Part shown: positions 1 through 40,807 of the stretch, in pieces | Position numbering within the stretch: the stretch's first letter is position 1 | Layout: every line of letters begins with the position of its first letter | NCBI GenBank assembly: GCA_018398765.1 | Contig: JAHBMJ010000147.1 | Coordinates: 1 to 51,850 of the forward strand | Origin: Chromera velia | Taxonomy: Eukaryota > Sar > Chromeraceae | DNA length: 51,850 nucleotides | Direction: 5' to 3' | Made by a program: the position numbers and the translations under genes | Notes under the pieces: generated by a model | Databases searched by the model: none | Seen by the model: only the letters and a program-made list of their open reading frames with translations | Told to the model about the DNA's origin: nothing

Positions 1-78
1 CCCCCCCCCCCCCCCCCCCCCCCACACACACACAGAGAGAGAGAGAGAGAAAGAGAAAGAGAGAGAGAGAGAGATGCG
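1..78. repeat. Poly-C run, then CA and GA dinucleotide repeats at the window edge
   Basis: Twenty-three C residues are followed by (CA)n and a long GA-rich run. Such a start is typical of a contig ending in simple sequence; it sits in an intron of the TRRAP-like gene. Confidence 0.9.
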
Positions 79-267
79 CAAAAAAAGAACACACACCAAA
101 GAGGAGGAGAGGCAGAAAGAATCTCTCTCAGGCGAGCCGTCCTTTGGACAGAGAGAGATCTGACTACCCCTGCCAGCAGCCCTGACTCACTCACTCACTC
201 ACTCACAACAAGCGGTCAACTTGCCGCCTGTGGGTCCGCTTAGCGACCTACCGACCTACCGACCGAC

Positions 268-29725
<29,458 letters not shown>

Positions 29726-31094
29726 CTCTTTGTGTGAGGACCTCTTTTTGCGGACCTGCTCAGACGCAGAGAGGAAGAAAGCAGGCGAGACGGGAACTCG
29801 AAGTGGTGCTTCGGCAGGGAAAGCGGCTGCACCCCTCCTCTCCCACTGGTCTGCTCACAGGGGCTCTGTACGTGGCTTCTCAAGGGATCCAGCACTCCCT
29901 GGGGACCCGCGGGAACTTCGAGATGGCGTCGGAGACGAAAGGAGACGAGAGGAGACGGCTCCCTTCAAGCAAGTCAGACGACGGGATTTCACAATTCCGC
30001 GCTTTGTGGAAAGGGGAGGAAAATACAAAAGAGAGAAAAAAGAGTATGCTAAAGCTTTAAAGGGAGATGCAGTCAGCGTACAATTTCAAGAATGGGTGAA
30101 CGGCTGTGATGTCAGAGGAGAAATATGCAGCCAGGGGCACTACACGTCCTCTCGACGTTTTGCGGCCCAGTCGGAGAAAGATTTTCCAGCAGCGATCGGT
30201 GCTGAATCATCTGCGCACCCCACACAGCTGTCACACATTTCACAAACTTTCACACTTGAACAATCCTAGCTCAGTCAATCCTTCCTCTTTTCCTGTCTTC
30301 GATCGAATTCCTTCTAACACAAACTGCTGCATAAATGCAGCCACCTGAAGAGTGCAGAATGGTGCAGACGAATTTTTGTGTCAGGTCAATTTTCCAGCTC
30401 TGACGCACGCGCGTACTGTGCGGGGCGCGGGGGAGAGAGTACCTGCCGTATGTTCTTACATTGTGCCGTGGCCCCCGGCCATGTGCATGGTATCTGTTAA
30501 GGCCCTTGGCCGCACCTATGGAAAAAAAAAAGTCGAATTACCAATAAATCGGGTTACATTTGGCTTTCGGGACCCGCGCTTTCCGGCAACTGTACAGCGC
30601 GTGCATGGCGAACATGCACCTTTTGTCTAACCTTAATGTATATATCGGTACATATGCAAAAACACACATGGAGGGGAATTGTATGTAGATTCGATCATCT
30701 GTGTAGTTTTTAAGGAAGGTGATAAAGCATACCGTCTAAGTGAAGCTGTTCTAAATTGCTCCGTTGTTTGACTATGCTACCAAGCTCAGTGGCAAGTTAA
30801 GATATACCGTCTTACAGGGTCAGAAGTAAGCCGCACCACGACTGAGTGCGCTTGACAAAGAGGAAAAACGGTTAATTTGATCTGCAGGAACCTCTTTTTG
30901 CCCGTCTTCTTTATCTCTACTTAGCCCCTCTTATCGTTCTTCAGCACCTGGTTTTTCGACTTCCTTCTACCTCCACTTGAGGATTTGGGACGCAAAATAC
31001 TGTCTATATATAGTGTGTGTCGCTGTGGATACTGTAGTATTCGCTTTAAAATATTGTGGAGAGGCTTACCGCATATGGGTCCAGCGCTTGGTAA
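29726..31094. other. Intergenic region upstream of the TRRAP-like gene
   Basis: No gene is recognisable. The first 300 bp are GC-rich and may contain an extra 5' exon and promoter of the TRRAP-like gene. From about 30.6 kb the sequence becomes AT-richer. A 351-codon plus-strand ORF overlaps 29005-30060, but it crosses intron 1 and exon 1 of the opposite gene and a minisatellite and has no family signature. No TATA box or other promoter motif could be assigned with confidence. Confidence 0.5.
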
Positions 31095-31549
31095 GTTTAA
31101 GAGGGAGAGATGTGAACAGAAGCCGTTTGGGCCTATGGATAAAGCCAGGTAAGCAAGTGTGTGAACAGAAGCCGTTTGGGCATATGGGTGAATGTTTGGG
31201 CATGTGGGCGCATAGAGAAAGAGGGGCATGAAAAGGAAGTATGTGCAGTAATAGAATCCGCTTAGGCCTGCAGGTAGATGAATGAAGAGAAACGGAGAGA
31301 GCGAGCGTGTTTATGAGTATGTATGAGTGTGTGAACAGAAGCCGCTTAGGCCCGTGGATGAATGAAGAGAGATCAATTGTATGTCATTAAAGAAAAGCCG
31401 CTTGGGCCGCTAGTTACTAAGCTTATGGATGAATGAAGAGAGATCAAGTGTGTGAACAGAAACATACAGAAGCCGCTTGGGCCTATGGATGAGTGAAGAG
31501 AAACAGAGAGAACGAGTGTGTGAACAGAAGCCATTTGGGCGTATGGGTG
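31095..31549. repeat. Degenerate 68-bp satellite, left part
   Basis: Repeated units share GAACAGAAGCCGCTTGGGC, then a T/G-rich stretch and GAATGAAGAGAGA. Here the units are diverged and of uneven length (for example at 31118, 31163, 31255, 31336, 31470 and 31526). The array continues on the other side of the LTR element. Confidence 0.8.
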
Positions 31550-31826
31550 TGTGACATGAATGCTCGTAGCCGCGCCGCCTCTAAGCGTTAACGTAGGCCG
31601 GTTGGTGGCGTTGAGAGAACGCATAAGCCTGCTTTGCGGGACCGAGCGAAAGCGCATGCACATGTAGCTACTCCAATCGATATAGTTTCAGGATGGCATG
31701 TATTCATCGCATTCAGATTGACCATCAGGAGAACCGGACTTTGAAGTAGGACTTCGAGGGAACGCTTCTAGGAACAGACCTTCTAATCTGTTATCTGAGC
31801 CTCGTGCTAGCTATGATTACGTTTTA
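31550..31826 (+). repeat. 5' LTR
   Basis: 277 bp, starting TGTGACATGAATG. By eye it differs from the 3' LTR at about 20 positions with no length change, and each difference I found is a transition. No clear tRNA-type primer binding site follows it; a self-priming mechanism, as in some chromoviruses, cannot be ruled in or out. Confidence 0.9.
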
Positions 31827-31938
31827 TATGCTAGCAGGGCCTCGTGTGGCAAGGGCCAAGAAGCTTCTGAGTGGAGTCAGAAGCGCAGATTGAAGTGTTT
31901 CAACATGTTGACAGATTGAGGTTGAGAGATCGTAAGAG

Positions 31939-32889
31939 ATGGACCTAATAGGAAACCCCCAGGCCCAGGCTGCACTCCAGGAACGGTTTGAGCAACTTTT
32001 GAACCGAGTGCAGCAGCTATCGGTGATTGTGGAACACCAACAGCAGGAAATTGCTGAGTTGAAAGCTCAGTTAGGACATCAGAGTTCTCTTGCTCAGTCT
32101 TCCTTCCAAAGCCATTCTGGCGATGTTTTGCGTCCCTCTCTGCCTCCCAGCGTGAAGCCTAAGAAGCCTGAAATCTTTTCGGAGAAGGCCGAGGATGTGG
32201 ACACTTAGATTGCCTTATGGCAGAACCTGTACCACATCACAAAGACTCCTCTAAAGGAGCAGGCCCCCATCGCAGTGACCTATCTCTCGCCGACCCTCCA
32301 GGTAAAGCTGGCAGAGGAGGCCAGAGCAGAAAGAATCCCTATCACATCGTTGGAAGGACTGAAGGAGGCGTTGTACCGCAGCTTCCCAGACCCCAACGTC
32401 CAGGAAACCCTCCGATCCGAGATTAGACAGATCTGTGCGAAGAAGGGGATATGGGATTATACGGATGAGTTCAGGGGGATCGCGTGCCGGTTGACGGACG
32501 TGACTCAGACGGACTTGATATACGACTACAAGGCAGGTCTCCCCAAAGCGGTGTCTGATGAGATCGGATAGGTTCACCCCAAACCAGACACATTGCCGAA
32601 GCTAATCACAGAAGCATTGAAAGCAGAGAAGAGAGTTGCGAGGGGGAACAGAAGAAACCATTGGAACCATGTGCAGTCAAATGGAGGGCAAAAAAAGAAT
32701 GGAGAACCAGTTTCTATGGACCTGAGTGCTCTCTCTCGAGCCAAAAAACAGCAGCTGAGAAGAGAAGGCCATTATTACTTGTGCAGAGAGAGAGGGGGCA
32801 CATTCAGTCCGACTGCCCGGGCCCCCGCAGCAGCTAGCCTAGTGGCGGCAGGAGGAATGATAGGAGAAGGGGTGGAGAGAGGCAAATAA
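31939..32889 (+). pseudogene. Chromovirus gag remnant
   Basis: One reading frame runs from the ATG at 31939 to the TAA at 32887, broken by TAG at 32206 and TAG at 32569. The N-terminal part has a coiled-coil-like stretch (VEHQQQEIAELKAQL). The middle part resembles retrotransposon gag capsid (LVKLAEEA-type helices, LKEALYRSF, YTDEFRGIA). A zinc-knuckle region lies at 32775-32820: its first Cys is in this frame and its His and last Cys are in the next frame, so a frameshift splits it. Gag would form the particle that packages the element RNA. This copy cannot encode it. Confidence 0.85.
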
Positions 32890-33515
32890 TTCAGAACCAA
32901 CAGTATGGAGTCTCTCCACCCCGGGATAACCAAAAGAGTCAGCAGCAGCAGTATCCTCATCGCAGGCAGTGGGGGGGGTACGATCAACGACAGAACGGGC
33001 AGGGGCGACGCCAGCCTCCCTATGGTCAGAGCCGAAATTCGGGGCAGCGGCCTCCGTGGAGACGGCCAGGTGTGCGTCCCGCCCATCTCAAAGCTGAAGA
33101 GGATGAGTATGAGGATGAGTGTTGGGGAGACGAGGATGAGGAGAGAGAGAGGGATGCAGATTTGAGAGATGATGCTCGAAGACACGGCGAGAGCCCAGTG
33201 AGGGTAACAGGGGAAAGAGAGGACGATGCATGGGTCACCTATGGGAGAGGACCCAACGTTCTCCACTGCAACCGTATGTACTTGTTCCCCCAACGCTTAC
33301 CGGAGTCCAGAGATGGGGAAGCGTATAAGACCGACCACTTGAGGTCAACCGCAGCACCCCTTCAGAGAGAGGCTCTGAGGGAAAGTGACGGCCCTCAAAG
33401 GCCGCCAGGTACTTAGCTTCCCCGGTCAGTCGACCCAGTTGCCTCCGTTCCTTTCGAGAATGAATACGCTGCACCAACCTCTTTTCCCTCTGTTCCTCTG
33501 CAGCAGACAAGAACC

Positions 33516-35592
33516 GTGAACAGCACGGCAGCACAGAAAGGACCGGCAGACAGGCGTGAACAGCGTCCATCCCGACGCCCAGGTGATGGCAGACGTCGAT
33601 CCGTTTTGATACGCCTTCGCGGGATGGTGAACGGCACCCCTGTCATGATCCTGTTTGACCCGGGAGCAGATGAGAATTACATGTCTGCTTCCTTTACTCA
33701 TTCGTATGGCCTTCCTGTCCGCAGGTTTGGGAGGCTGACTGATTGCGAGGGAGCACTTGCAGGGGACCCGTCTCACCAGGTGTCCGAGTAAGTTCCCGCG
33801 GATGGGTGTCGACTAAAGATTGACGAATACAAGGATCAGGTCAGCTTCACTCTTACCGATCTCAAGAAATATGATTTGTTTCTTGGGATGCGGTGGTATG
33901 AAGACCGTGATCCCGTTTTTCGTCCAAAAATGAAGAAATTGTGGTTCGACTTCGAGGGGATACCACTCCTGAGAAGAAGAGTTCTCGGATAAATGGACCC
34001 ATGACTGTCAGAGAGGCCACGAGAGAAGTGAGAAAAGGAGCACCTTTCTTTCTCTGCAGATGGGAAAGAATTGAGAGAGAGGAGGAAGAAACGGAGGTTA
34101 AGAGAGAAAGGAGAGAGGAGGTGGGAGAGGTTGAAATCGACCCGAGAACTAAGGAGGGGATACAGGAAAGGAAGCCCCCCTTTTGTAAATACAAGAAAGT
34201 GATGGCATCTCCCTCTTTACACCCTGCAGCAAGGGAGATCTTGAAGGAGAACAAGGAGTTATTTCCGGATGAGATTCCGAAACTTCTACCCGGGAGGGGA
34301 GATCTGGACTTCAAGATCGAACTGGAGCCAGGGGCTCAGCCTTCTGCGAAGCCTCCGTATCGCCTCTCCTATGCAGAGTTAGAAGAGATGAAGAAGCAGT
34401 TGAAGGACTATATGGACAGGGGGTTCATTCGTCCTTCGACGTCCCCCTTTGGTGCGCCGGCATTCTTTGTGAAGAAGAAGGACGGCACCTTCCGCATGGT
34501 GATCGACTACAGGCCTCTCAACAAGGTGACGGTGAAGGACACATTCCCACTCCCGCGTGCAGAGGAGCTGATGGAGACCCTCTTTGGAAAAAGATGGTTC
34601 ACAAAGCTGGATTTGCGTCAGTTTTTCCACCAGCTCCGCATTGCAATGGGAGACAGCTACAAGACGGCTTTTGTCACCAGGTGGGGAACGTTTGAGTGGC
34701 TGGTGATGCCATTCGGGGTCTCGAATGCACCGCCCGCAAGCATGCGACTGATTACGCTTACGATGCGACCTACACTGGGCTGGTGTATCATCGTCTTCAT
34801 CAACGACATCCTTGTATACAGCCGGACACTAGTACAGCATGTGAAGGACGTCAAGTGGGTACTGGATCTCTTGAGAGCGAACAATCTCTACGTCAAGATC
34901 AAGAAGTGCAAGTTCTTCACCAACAGCACCCACTTCCTGGGGTTTGTCATCGATGCGAAGGGCATCATACCCAAACGCCTGAAACTCGAGCTGATCCGAG
35001 ACTGACCGGATCCAAAGGACCTACACAAGTTGCAAATCTTTCTTGGGGCAGCCAATTGGGTTCGGAAGTTTGTGAGAGGTTTTACATTGATTGCGCAGCC
35101 CCTGACGAAGGCGTTGAAGAAGGGAATGAAGTTCACGTGGACGGAAGAGATGAAGACAACCTTCTGCTCACTGAAGGAGGCGATTATCAACATCACCTCC
35201 CTGTACATCCCCGATCCTAAACGCCCATTTGAGATCTTCGGGGACGTGTCTGAGCAGAGAAATGCACTCGGAGGTGCATTGATGCAGCAGGACCCGTGTG
35301 TTGGTTGGCTCCGTCCGGTGGTCTTCGCATCGAGAACGCTGACGAAGGAGGAGAGGAACTATCCCATCAGAGAGAAGGAGTTGCTTGCTGCCATCTTTCT
35401 CCTCAAACACTGGCGCCCGTACGTCAGTGAGACGATCACAGTGTGGATGGACCATGAGAGCCTCAAGACACTCGACTTGACAGCATCTTACGCAGAGGCT
35501 CGAGGACGTGTGAGGAGATGGATGTCTTTCTTGCAGGAGCTGGGGGTGAAACTGAAGTACCTCCCAGGTGTAAAGAACATACGAGGACTGCA
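33516..35592 (+). pseudogene. Chromovirus pol remnant: protease, reverse transcriptase, RNase H
   Basis: Protease: ILFDPGADENYMS near 33650, where the family has D-S/T-G; here the middle residue is Pro. The frame stops at TAA 33789 and shifts by one base near 33940. Reverse transcriptase, 33941-35005: FRMVIDYRPLN, PLPRAEELMETL and FTKLDLRQFFHQLRI are clear. The catalytic box reads FINDILVYS, so the first Asp of the usual x-x-D-D has become Asn. TGA at 35003 stands where family members have Trp before PxP and the thumb motif. RNase H, from about 35030, continues in the same frame: IFGDVSEQ, then GGALMQQD, ERNYPIREKELLAAIF and WMDHESLK. The RNase H end, KYLPGVKN at about 35575, runs into an integrase fragment. 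Confidence 0.9.
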
Positions 35593-36398
35593 CAAACTGG
35601 TAGGGACCCGCCTAATGATGTCATCATCCGGACATCCTCAGACGGATGGGCAGAGCGAGATTTATAACCGAACGCTGGAGACAATGTTGCGATGTTTTTG
35701 TGGAGATTATCAATCCGAATGGCCCAAGCTTCTGCCATTACTTGAGTTTGCGTGCATCTCAAGTACGCACTCGGGTTTGAAGGCAACACCGCATACAGTT
35801 CTTTATGGCTTTGAGGCAAGGACTTTCCCGTCTCTACTGGTTGCAGGACGCACAGCGACGGCAGCGAAAGACTTTCATCTGCGCCGTCAGGCCTTCTTTG
35901 AAAAGGTGAAGGAGCGACTTGAGAGAGCGAACAAAGAGGCAAAGAGGAAGGCCGACCAGAAGAGAAGGGAAGCGACTTTCGTTCCAGGAGACTGGGCGCT
36001 AGTGCACCAAAAATTTTTTGAGAGTGAGCGTCTTCCTTTTGAAGCTGAGTCACATTTGGTATGGGCCTTTCGAGATTGACAAAAAGGTAGGGGAGGTGAG
36101 TTATGAGCTCATGTTCTCCGCTGGAGTCAGGAAGTATCTAGTTGTCCACGTCTCTTACATGAAGGCGTACCCTGTCTCCCCCAAAGACCCTCCACCCCGT
36201 ATTCTTTTGCCAAGATTCGAGGAGGTGGAGTGGGAGGTCGATAGGGTCGTTGACATGTGAGGGAAAGGGAGGATGCTGGAGTATCGTGTGGTTTGGAAGG
36301 GATACTCGGAGACTGAAGCAACTTGGGAGCCGTCTGAGAACCTTAAGAACGCAAAGGACGCGATCAAGTCCTTCAGGGAGCTCCATACACTTCGATGA
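35593..36398 (+). pseudogene. Chromovirus integrase remnant and chromodomain
   Basis: Only the end of the integrase core is left: GHPQTDGQSEIYNRTLE near 35630, then LYGFEART. The zinc-binding HHCC part and most of the D,D-35-E core are missing, so some 230-260 codons are deleted between about 35580 and 35610. The frame stops at 36077-36079 and continues one frame over from about 36020 with a GPFEI-type C-terminal part (WYGPFEIDKKVGEV) up to TGA 36258. In the same frame beyond it lies a chromodomain: LEYRVVWKGYSETEATWEP, ending at TGA 36396. Family knowledge: this domain targets integration to marked chromatin. Confidence 0.88.
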
Positions 36399-37528
36399 CA
36401 AAGAAGGAGATGGAGAAAGAAATAAGGGTGTCATGGGAACATTCATGTTTATCTTTTTCTCTTTGTGTTGCTCTTGTCATCTGCTTTGCTCTCGTCAATC
36501 CATCCTTCCTCACCCTTTTCCTTGACTTTCTTGCGCCTTGTTGCTTAGAAAAAGAAAGAAAGAATGAATGAATGAATGAAAGAATGATTGAATTAATGAA
36601 TGAATGAATGAATGAAAGAAAGAGAATGAAAGGTAAAAGAAGAAGAAGAAATGAAAGGCTTAGCGAACGAAAGGTGGAACAAGAAGGAATGAAAACAAGG
36701 GAAAGGTGGAAAGAGAAAGAAGGAAAAGGAAATACAGACAATAGCTTGAGAAGTTGCTAACGCACTTCTCCCGTGAAGAGGGAGAGGCATACACTGATTG
36801 ACGCACTGACACACTGATTAACGTACTGACACACTGACGCTGAATGGAACGACTCAAGGACACTTCCTCTCATGTTTTTCTATCTCTCTTTATTTTTCTT
36901 TTAATGCACCTCGATGCAGATTCTTTTCTCTGTGTCTTAATTTTTATTTTCTCATGCACATTTAATCTCTCTGTGTATTCTTGCGTACCTCCTCTCTGAA
37001 GCGAGTTGACATGTGCATTCGCAGGATCTCTTTATCTTTTCCGACTGCGAAAGTGTTTCTGGTGTTTTCTCCCTGATGCATGCCGAACCAGAACCACTTT
37101 GCGGGAAGAGAGCTCCACTGCGTAGACACCGCCTCTTGAGTGCCTGTGGTGTCGTCATTCATTGTTTGCAGAGTGAGTGGATGGATGATGAGTGAAAGTG
37201 TATGACTGGCGGTGGGACGATCTCTATATGAGCTCATATACAGGGACAGATTCATGAAGCTTCTTGTGGTGACTGATCGCTTACACGCGCCGTCATCCCG
37301 TTCTCGTTTGCTTGAGGCAGCGATGTTTAAGATGAATGGTTAGCACTCTACACACATGCTTGTGGAAGTATCCGACAACCCGTGTTGGTCGTTGCATACC
37401 GACTTCTTGTGTGATTCGAATCTGATACGAGGGAGAAAGGAAAGAGCATCAAGGAGAAATGAAGCGATTAAAATTGAGTACGAGATCTGAGATCGTGTGT
37501 GGATACACGCTTTGGGAGGATGGGTATG
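36399..37528. other. Non-coding 3' part of the LTR element, with a (GAAT)n repeat
   Basis: No domain is recognisable. A GAAT-rich simple repeat covers about 36560-36616. Short ORFs here are on the opposite strand over pyrimidine-rich text and are not convincing. The polypurine tract lies at the right end. Confidence 0.6.
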
Positions 37529-37805
37529 TGTGATATGAATGCTTGTAGCCGCGCCGCCTCTAAGCGTTGGCGTAGGCTGGTCGGTAGCGTTAAAAGAGCG
37601 TATAAGCCTGCCTTACGGGACCGAGCGGAAGCGCGCGCGCATGTAGCCACTCCAATCGATATAGTTTCAGGATGGCATGTATTCATCGCATTCAGATTGA
37701 CCATCAGGAGAACCGGACTTTGAAGTAGGACTTCGAAGGAACGCTTCTAGGAACAGACCTTCTAATTTGTTATCTGAGCCTCGTGCTAGCTATGATTACG
37801 TTTTA
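37529..37805 (+). repeat. 3' LTR
   Basis: 277 bp, starting TGTGATATGAATG and ending GATTACGTTTTA. It is preceded by the purine-rich GGGAGGATGGG at about 37515-37525, a plausible polypurine tract. It is directly followed by the target duplication GGGTG. Confidence 0.9.
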
Positions 37806-38790
37806 GGGTGAATGAAGGAAGATAAGGAGATACAAGGAGAACGAGTGTATGAACAGAAGCCGCTTGGGCATGTGGGTGAATGAAGGGAGACAAGGAGATA
37901 CAAGGAGAGTAAGTCTGTGAACAAAAGCCGCTTGGGCGTGTGGGTGAATGAAGGGAGACAAGGAGATACAAGGAGAGCAAGTATGTGAACAGAAGCCGAT
38001 TGGGCGTGCAGGCGAAGAAAGAGAGACAAAGAGAACAAGTGGGTGAACAGAAGCTAGGAACAGGAGCCGTTTAGGCCCGTGGATGAATGAAGAGGGATCA
38101 ATTGTGTGTTATTGAATAAAAGCCGTTCGGGCCTATGGCTAAACCTGTGCATGAATGAAGAGATATCAAGTACATGAACAGAAGCCGCTTGGGCCTGCTG
38201 ATGAATTAAGAGAGACAGGGAGAGTAAGTGTGTGAACAGAAGCCGTTTGGACGTGTGGATGAATGAAGAAAGACAAGGAGATACAAGGAGAGCGAGTATG
38301 TAAACAGAAGCCGCTTGGGCCTTATGCAGTAAATCAACGAAGAATAATGAAGAGAGGCATGGAGAGCGAATGTGTAAACAGAAGCCGTTTGGGGCGTCAC
38401 GATGGCGTAGGTACATGAACACAGACAGGGAAAGCAAGTGTATGAACCGGTCTGAACAGGCTAGGTGAATAGGAGCCGGTTGGGCATGTGGGTGAATGAA
38501 GAGGGACAAAGACTCGTACAAGCATGTCAGCAGAAGATATTTGCATGGGCGTGTGGGTACCTGAATAAATAGAGACAGCCTGTCACTAAGAGAGAATGAG
38601 ACTCAGTATATAAACAGAACTTCAAGCTGCTAGAGCCTGTAGGTAAATAGAAATAAACAAAGAAAAACAGAGAGAGCAAGTGTGTGAACAAAAGCCGTTC
38701 GGGTGTGTGGATATGAGAGTGTTAATGGAAGCCGTTAGCTTTGGGCATGTGGGTGAGTGATCAAAGAGAGACAGGAAAAATGAGGGAGTA
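37806..38790. repeat. Degenerate 68-bp satellite, right part
   Basis: The best-preserved copies start at 37860, 37928 and 37996 (position of CCG in AAGCCG), exactly 68 bp apart. Later copies drift and vary in length up to about 38.75 kb. The units match those left of the LTR element, which shows that the element landed inside one array. Confidence 0.85.
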
Positions 38791-39769
38791 AGTGAGTGAG
38801 CATTGCCAAGTGAGACAGCGAGTAAGTCAGTGACTAAGTGTATTGCTGAGTGAGTAAGTGAGCATAATCAACTACAGCAACTAATATGGCAAGCGTAGTA
38901 AGCGTGTAGTTTGGAACTTGTATAACGTTGTGTTCAAACATTTTATAGACTAGCTCACAGTCTCAGTCACAGCTAGATGATTTAAAAGAGCAAGTTGATA
39001 ATAGAAGGCGTATATAATGTTTGGCTACTACATATGTTACTATGCTACTATTAGAATGACCAAAATATAAATGAAAGTAAATGAAAGAAACATTACAGCA
39101 TGTGTGTCTGTATGCAAAAGACTTATATATTAATTCCGTAAATAAAAAATAAAAATGTAAGTAGATTTAAGCGGGGAGCACTGTAATTTTTTTTTTAATA
39201 AGCAAAAATAAGTTGTTAAAGATTTATTAGTAATATATTGCTGCGGTTATAATTTTATTTTCTTTTTCACGTTTATTCACGTTAACACCATATGTTAGCG
39301 AAGTCCTTGTACATCATTAATTTTCTCATTAGCAAACGTATCTAATAGCAGAGCTCTTCGATCTTATTTCTTCTTCTCAACCGTCTTGAAGCCTGTCTAG
39401 CCGTCTCCGGCCCTCTACGGCATTTACAGATACCGCGGCTACGCCTTTACGCAGCCAACAACCGTGATTGAGGGTTTTGTCATGCACCATATATTAATAT
39501 GGGAACGGGAACCTGTTGCATGCATGTACCATGATCATGGACGCACCTCTCAGTGCTCTCACCCTTAGCTATCTCACCCCTGGGGGCCACGGCATGTCCC
39601 GTAGGGACATACAATTCTTACATGTTGTCCTTATAAATAGCGGAAGGATATGAGGGGTATTACCTGTTTCTCATCTGCCCAAAGCACGCATATACATATT
39701 AATACATGTACATTGTATGGAGTGCCAAAATAGAGGGAGTGCCTCCAGCCCACCCGTCTCTCACCCCCC
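38791..39769. other. AT-rich spacer
   Basis: Composition drops sharply to AT-rich from about 38.86 kb to 39.4 kb, with homopolymer T and A runs and no ORF of note. From 39.5 kb it turns GC-rich. TTATAAATAG at about 39630 resembles a TATA box 150 bp before the ATG at 39788, but nothing else supports a promoter. Confidence 0.5.
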
Positions 39770-39787
39770 GTGACCCCGATTGAGGGC

Positions 39788-40045
39788 ATGAGTGCAGCAG
39801 ACAGCTGGGCGTCTCTCGTCAACAGAGACGCCCTCTCCCACGGGGGGCAAAGAGACAGAGAGAGAGAGGCCATGTCACCCTTGTCAGGAAACGGAGGGGG
39901 ATCACCCCTGACGGCAACCGCAACAAGCAGAGTCGACGTGCCACCCCTGAAGAATCCGGCCAGAGAGGGGGCGCCCCCCCCTGCCCCCGCTGCAGGAGGA
40001 GGGGCCGGGGAGATTCCTCCTCCCCTGCGCGGGCAGCCTCAGTGA
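39788..40045 (+). CDS. Doubtful first exon or small ORF, Pro/Gly-rich
   Basis: ATG at 39788 opens a frame of 85 codons (MSAADSWASLVNRDALSHGG, then a Pro/Gly/Ala-rich tail) ending at TGA 40043. A second frame is open over 40042-40425, and a third, acidic one (DWDGDDDAMQTTEEDHE) near 40300 ends at TGA 40421-40423. The switching of open frames may reflect unseen introns or a decayed coding region. I do not recognise a family. It may be the 5' part of the gene at 41.0-45.2 kb. Confidence 0.25.
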   Translation: MSAADSWASLVNRDALSHGGQRDREREAMSPLSGNGGGSPLTATATSRVDVPPLKNPAREGAPPPAPAAGGGAGEIPPPLRGQPQ

Positions 40046-40439
40046 CAGCGGCTACCGACTTTGAGGCATCAGGTTCTTCTTCTGGTCTCGCCACTTTGAT
40101 GCACGACCTCAGAAAACAGCACCTCACCCCCACGCATCAGCACGCACCTGTGCAGCAACAGAAGAAGCAGACGGAGGGTATCACTTTGCAGAGAGCGGAG
40201 TCGGAGGGTGTGCTCAGTGACGGGGGTGTAGGTGTGCGGACAGTGGAGGGAGTGGGGACCTCTCTGAGTTCCTCTCAGCAACAGGGGCAGGGGGGGAGGA
40301 CTGGGACGGGGATGATGATGCCATGCAGACGACCGAAGAGGACCACGAGTCCGTTGGCGTTCTGGCACAGAGTCTCGACGGATGGGGGGGTGGTGCCGCA
40401 TACGTCTGGATGTTGGGGTGAGTGAGTGAGTGAATTTAT

Positions 40440-40463
40440 TTTCATACAGAATTCTTTTTCTGT
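40440..40463. repeat. Hairpin with CATACAG and CTGTATG arms
   Basis: Seven-base arms flank the loop AATTCTTTTT. The 16-bp string TTTCATACAGAATTCT is identical to 1654-1669, where the same arms form a perfect palindrome. Confidence 0.75.
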
Positions 40464-40807
40464 ATGTGTGGGACGACGTTCAGAGTGCATGGGTGTGTGA
40501 GTGAGTCCGGCTGTTGTGCAAATGTGGGATTCAGGCATGGGCGGAGGAATGACGAAAAGGGAAGGGAAGGTTGATGAGGGAGGGTCAAGAGGTTTGTGTT
40601 TGTAACTAGGCGGGGGCACGGGGGGTTGGTTACCTCCTGGAGGACTCAGAGCGGGTCTACTTGTGTGGCGCTTTTTTTGTGTGTTTTTTTGTTTCGTCGT
40701 GCATGTTTTCTTTCCTTCGTTTCGGTCCTGAGTGGACTTTTTTGTCTTCTTTTCTTTTGTCTTTGCGACTTTTTGTCTCGTTGTGTGCTGAGTTGCGGCC
40801 ACTTGTC

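Larger units (their letters stand above)
31550..37805 (+). mobile_element. Ty3/Gypsy LTR retrotransposon of chromovirus type, decayed
   Basis: Two 277-bp LTRs (31550-31826 and 37529-37805) enclose gag and pol remnants in the order gag, protease, reverse transcriptase, RNase H, integrase remnant, chromodomain. This order and the C-terminal chromodomain define the chromovirus branch of Ty3/Gypsy elements. The flanks carry the 5-bp target duplication GGGTG at 31545-31549 and 37806-37810. The ends are TGTG and TTTA rather than the usual TG and CA, so one or two terminal bases are uncertain. The copy is not autonomous: five in-frame nonsense codons, at least three frameshifts, an altered reverse transcriptase motif and a large integrase deletion are visible. 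Confidence 0.92.

Noticed and set aside
30352-30630. 92-codon plus-strand ORF in the intergenic region
   Set aside because: No domain, no splice context and no neighbour support.
31373-31663. Minus-strand ORFs in the satellite and LTR, also at 37499-38521
   Set aside because: They repeat with the satellite unit or lie in the LTR, and they show no coding signature.
31080-38790. CRISPR-like array in the 68-bp repeat region
   Set aside because: There are no constant short repeats with unique spacers. The whole unit repeats with drift, and the genome is eukaryotic.
39628-39642. TATA-box promoter for the ORF at 39788
   Set aside because: A single TATAAA-like string in AT-rich DNA before a doubtful ORF is not enough.
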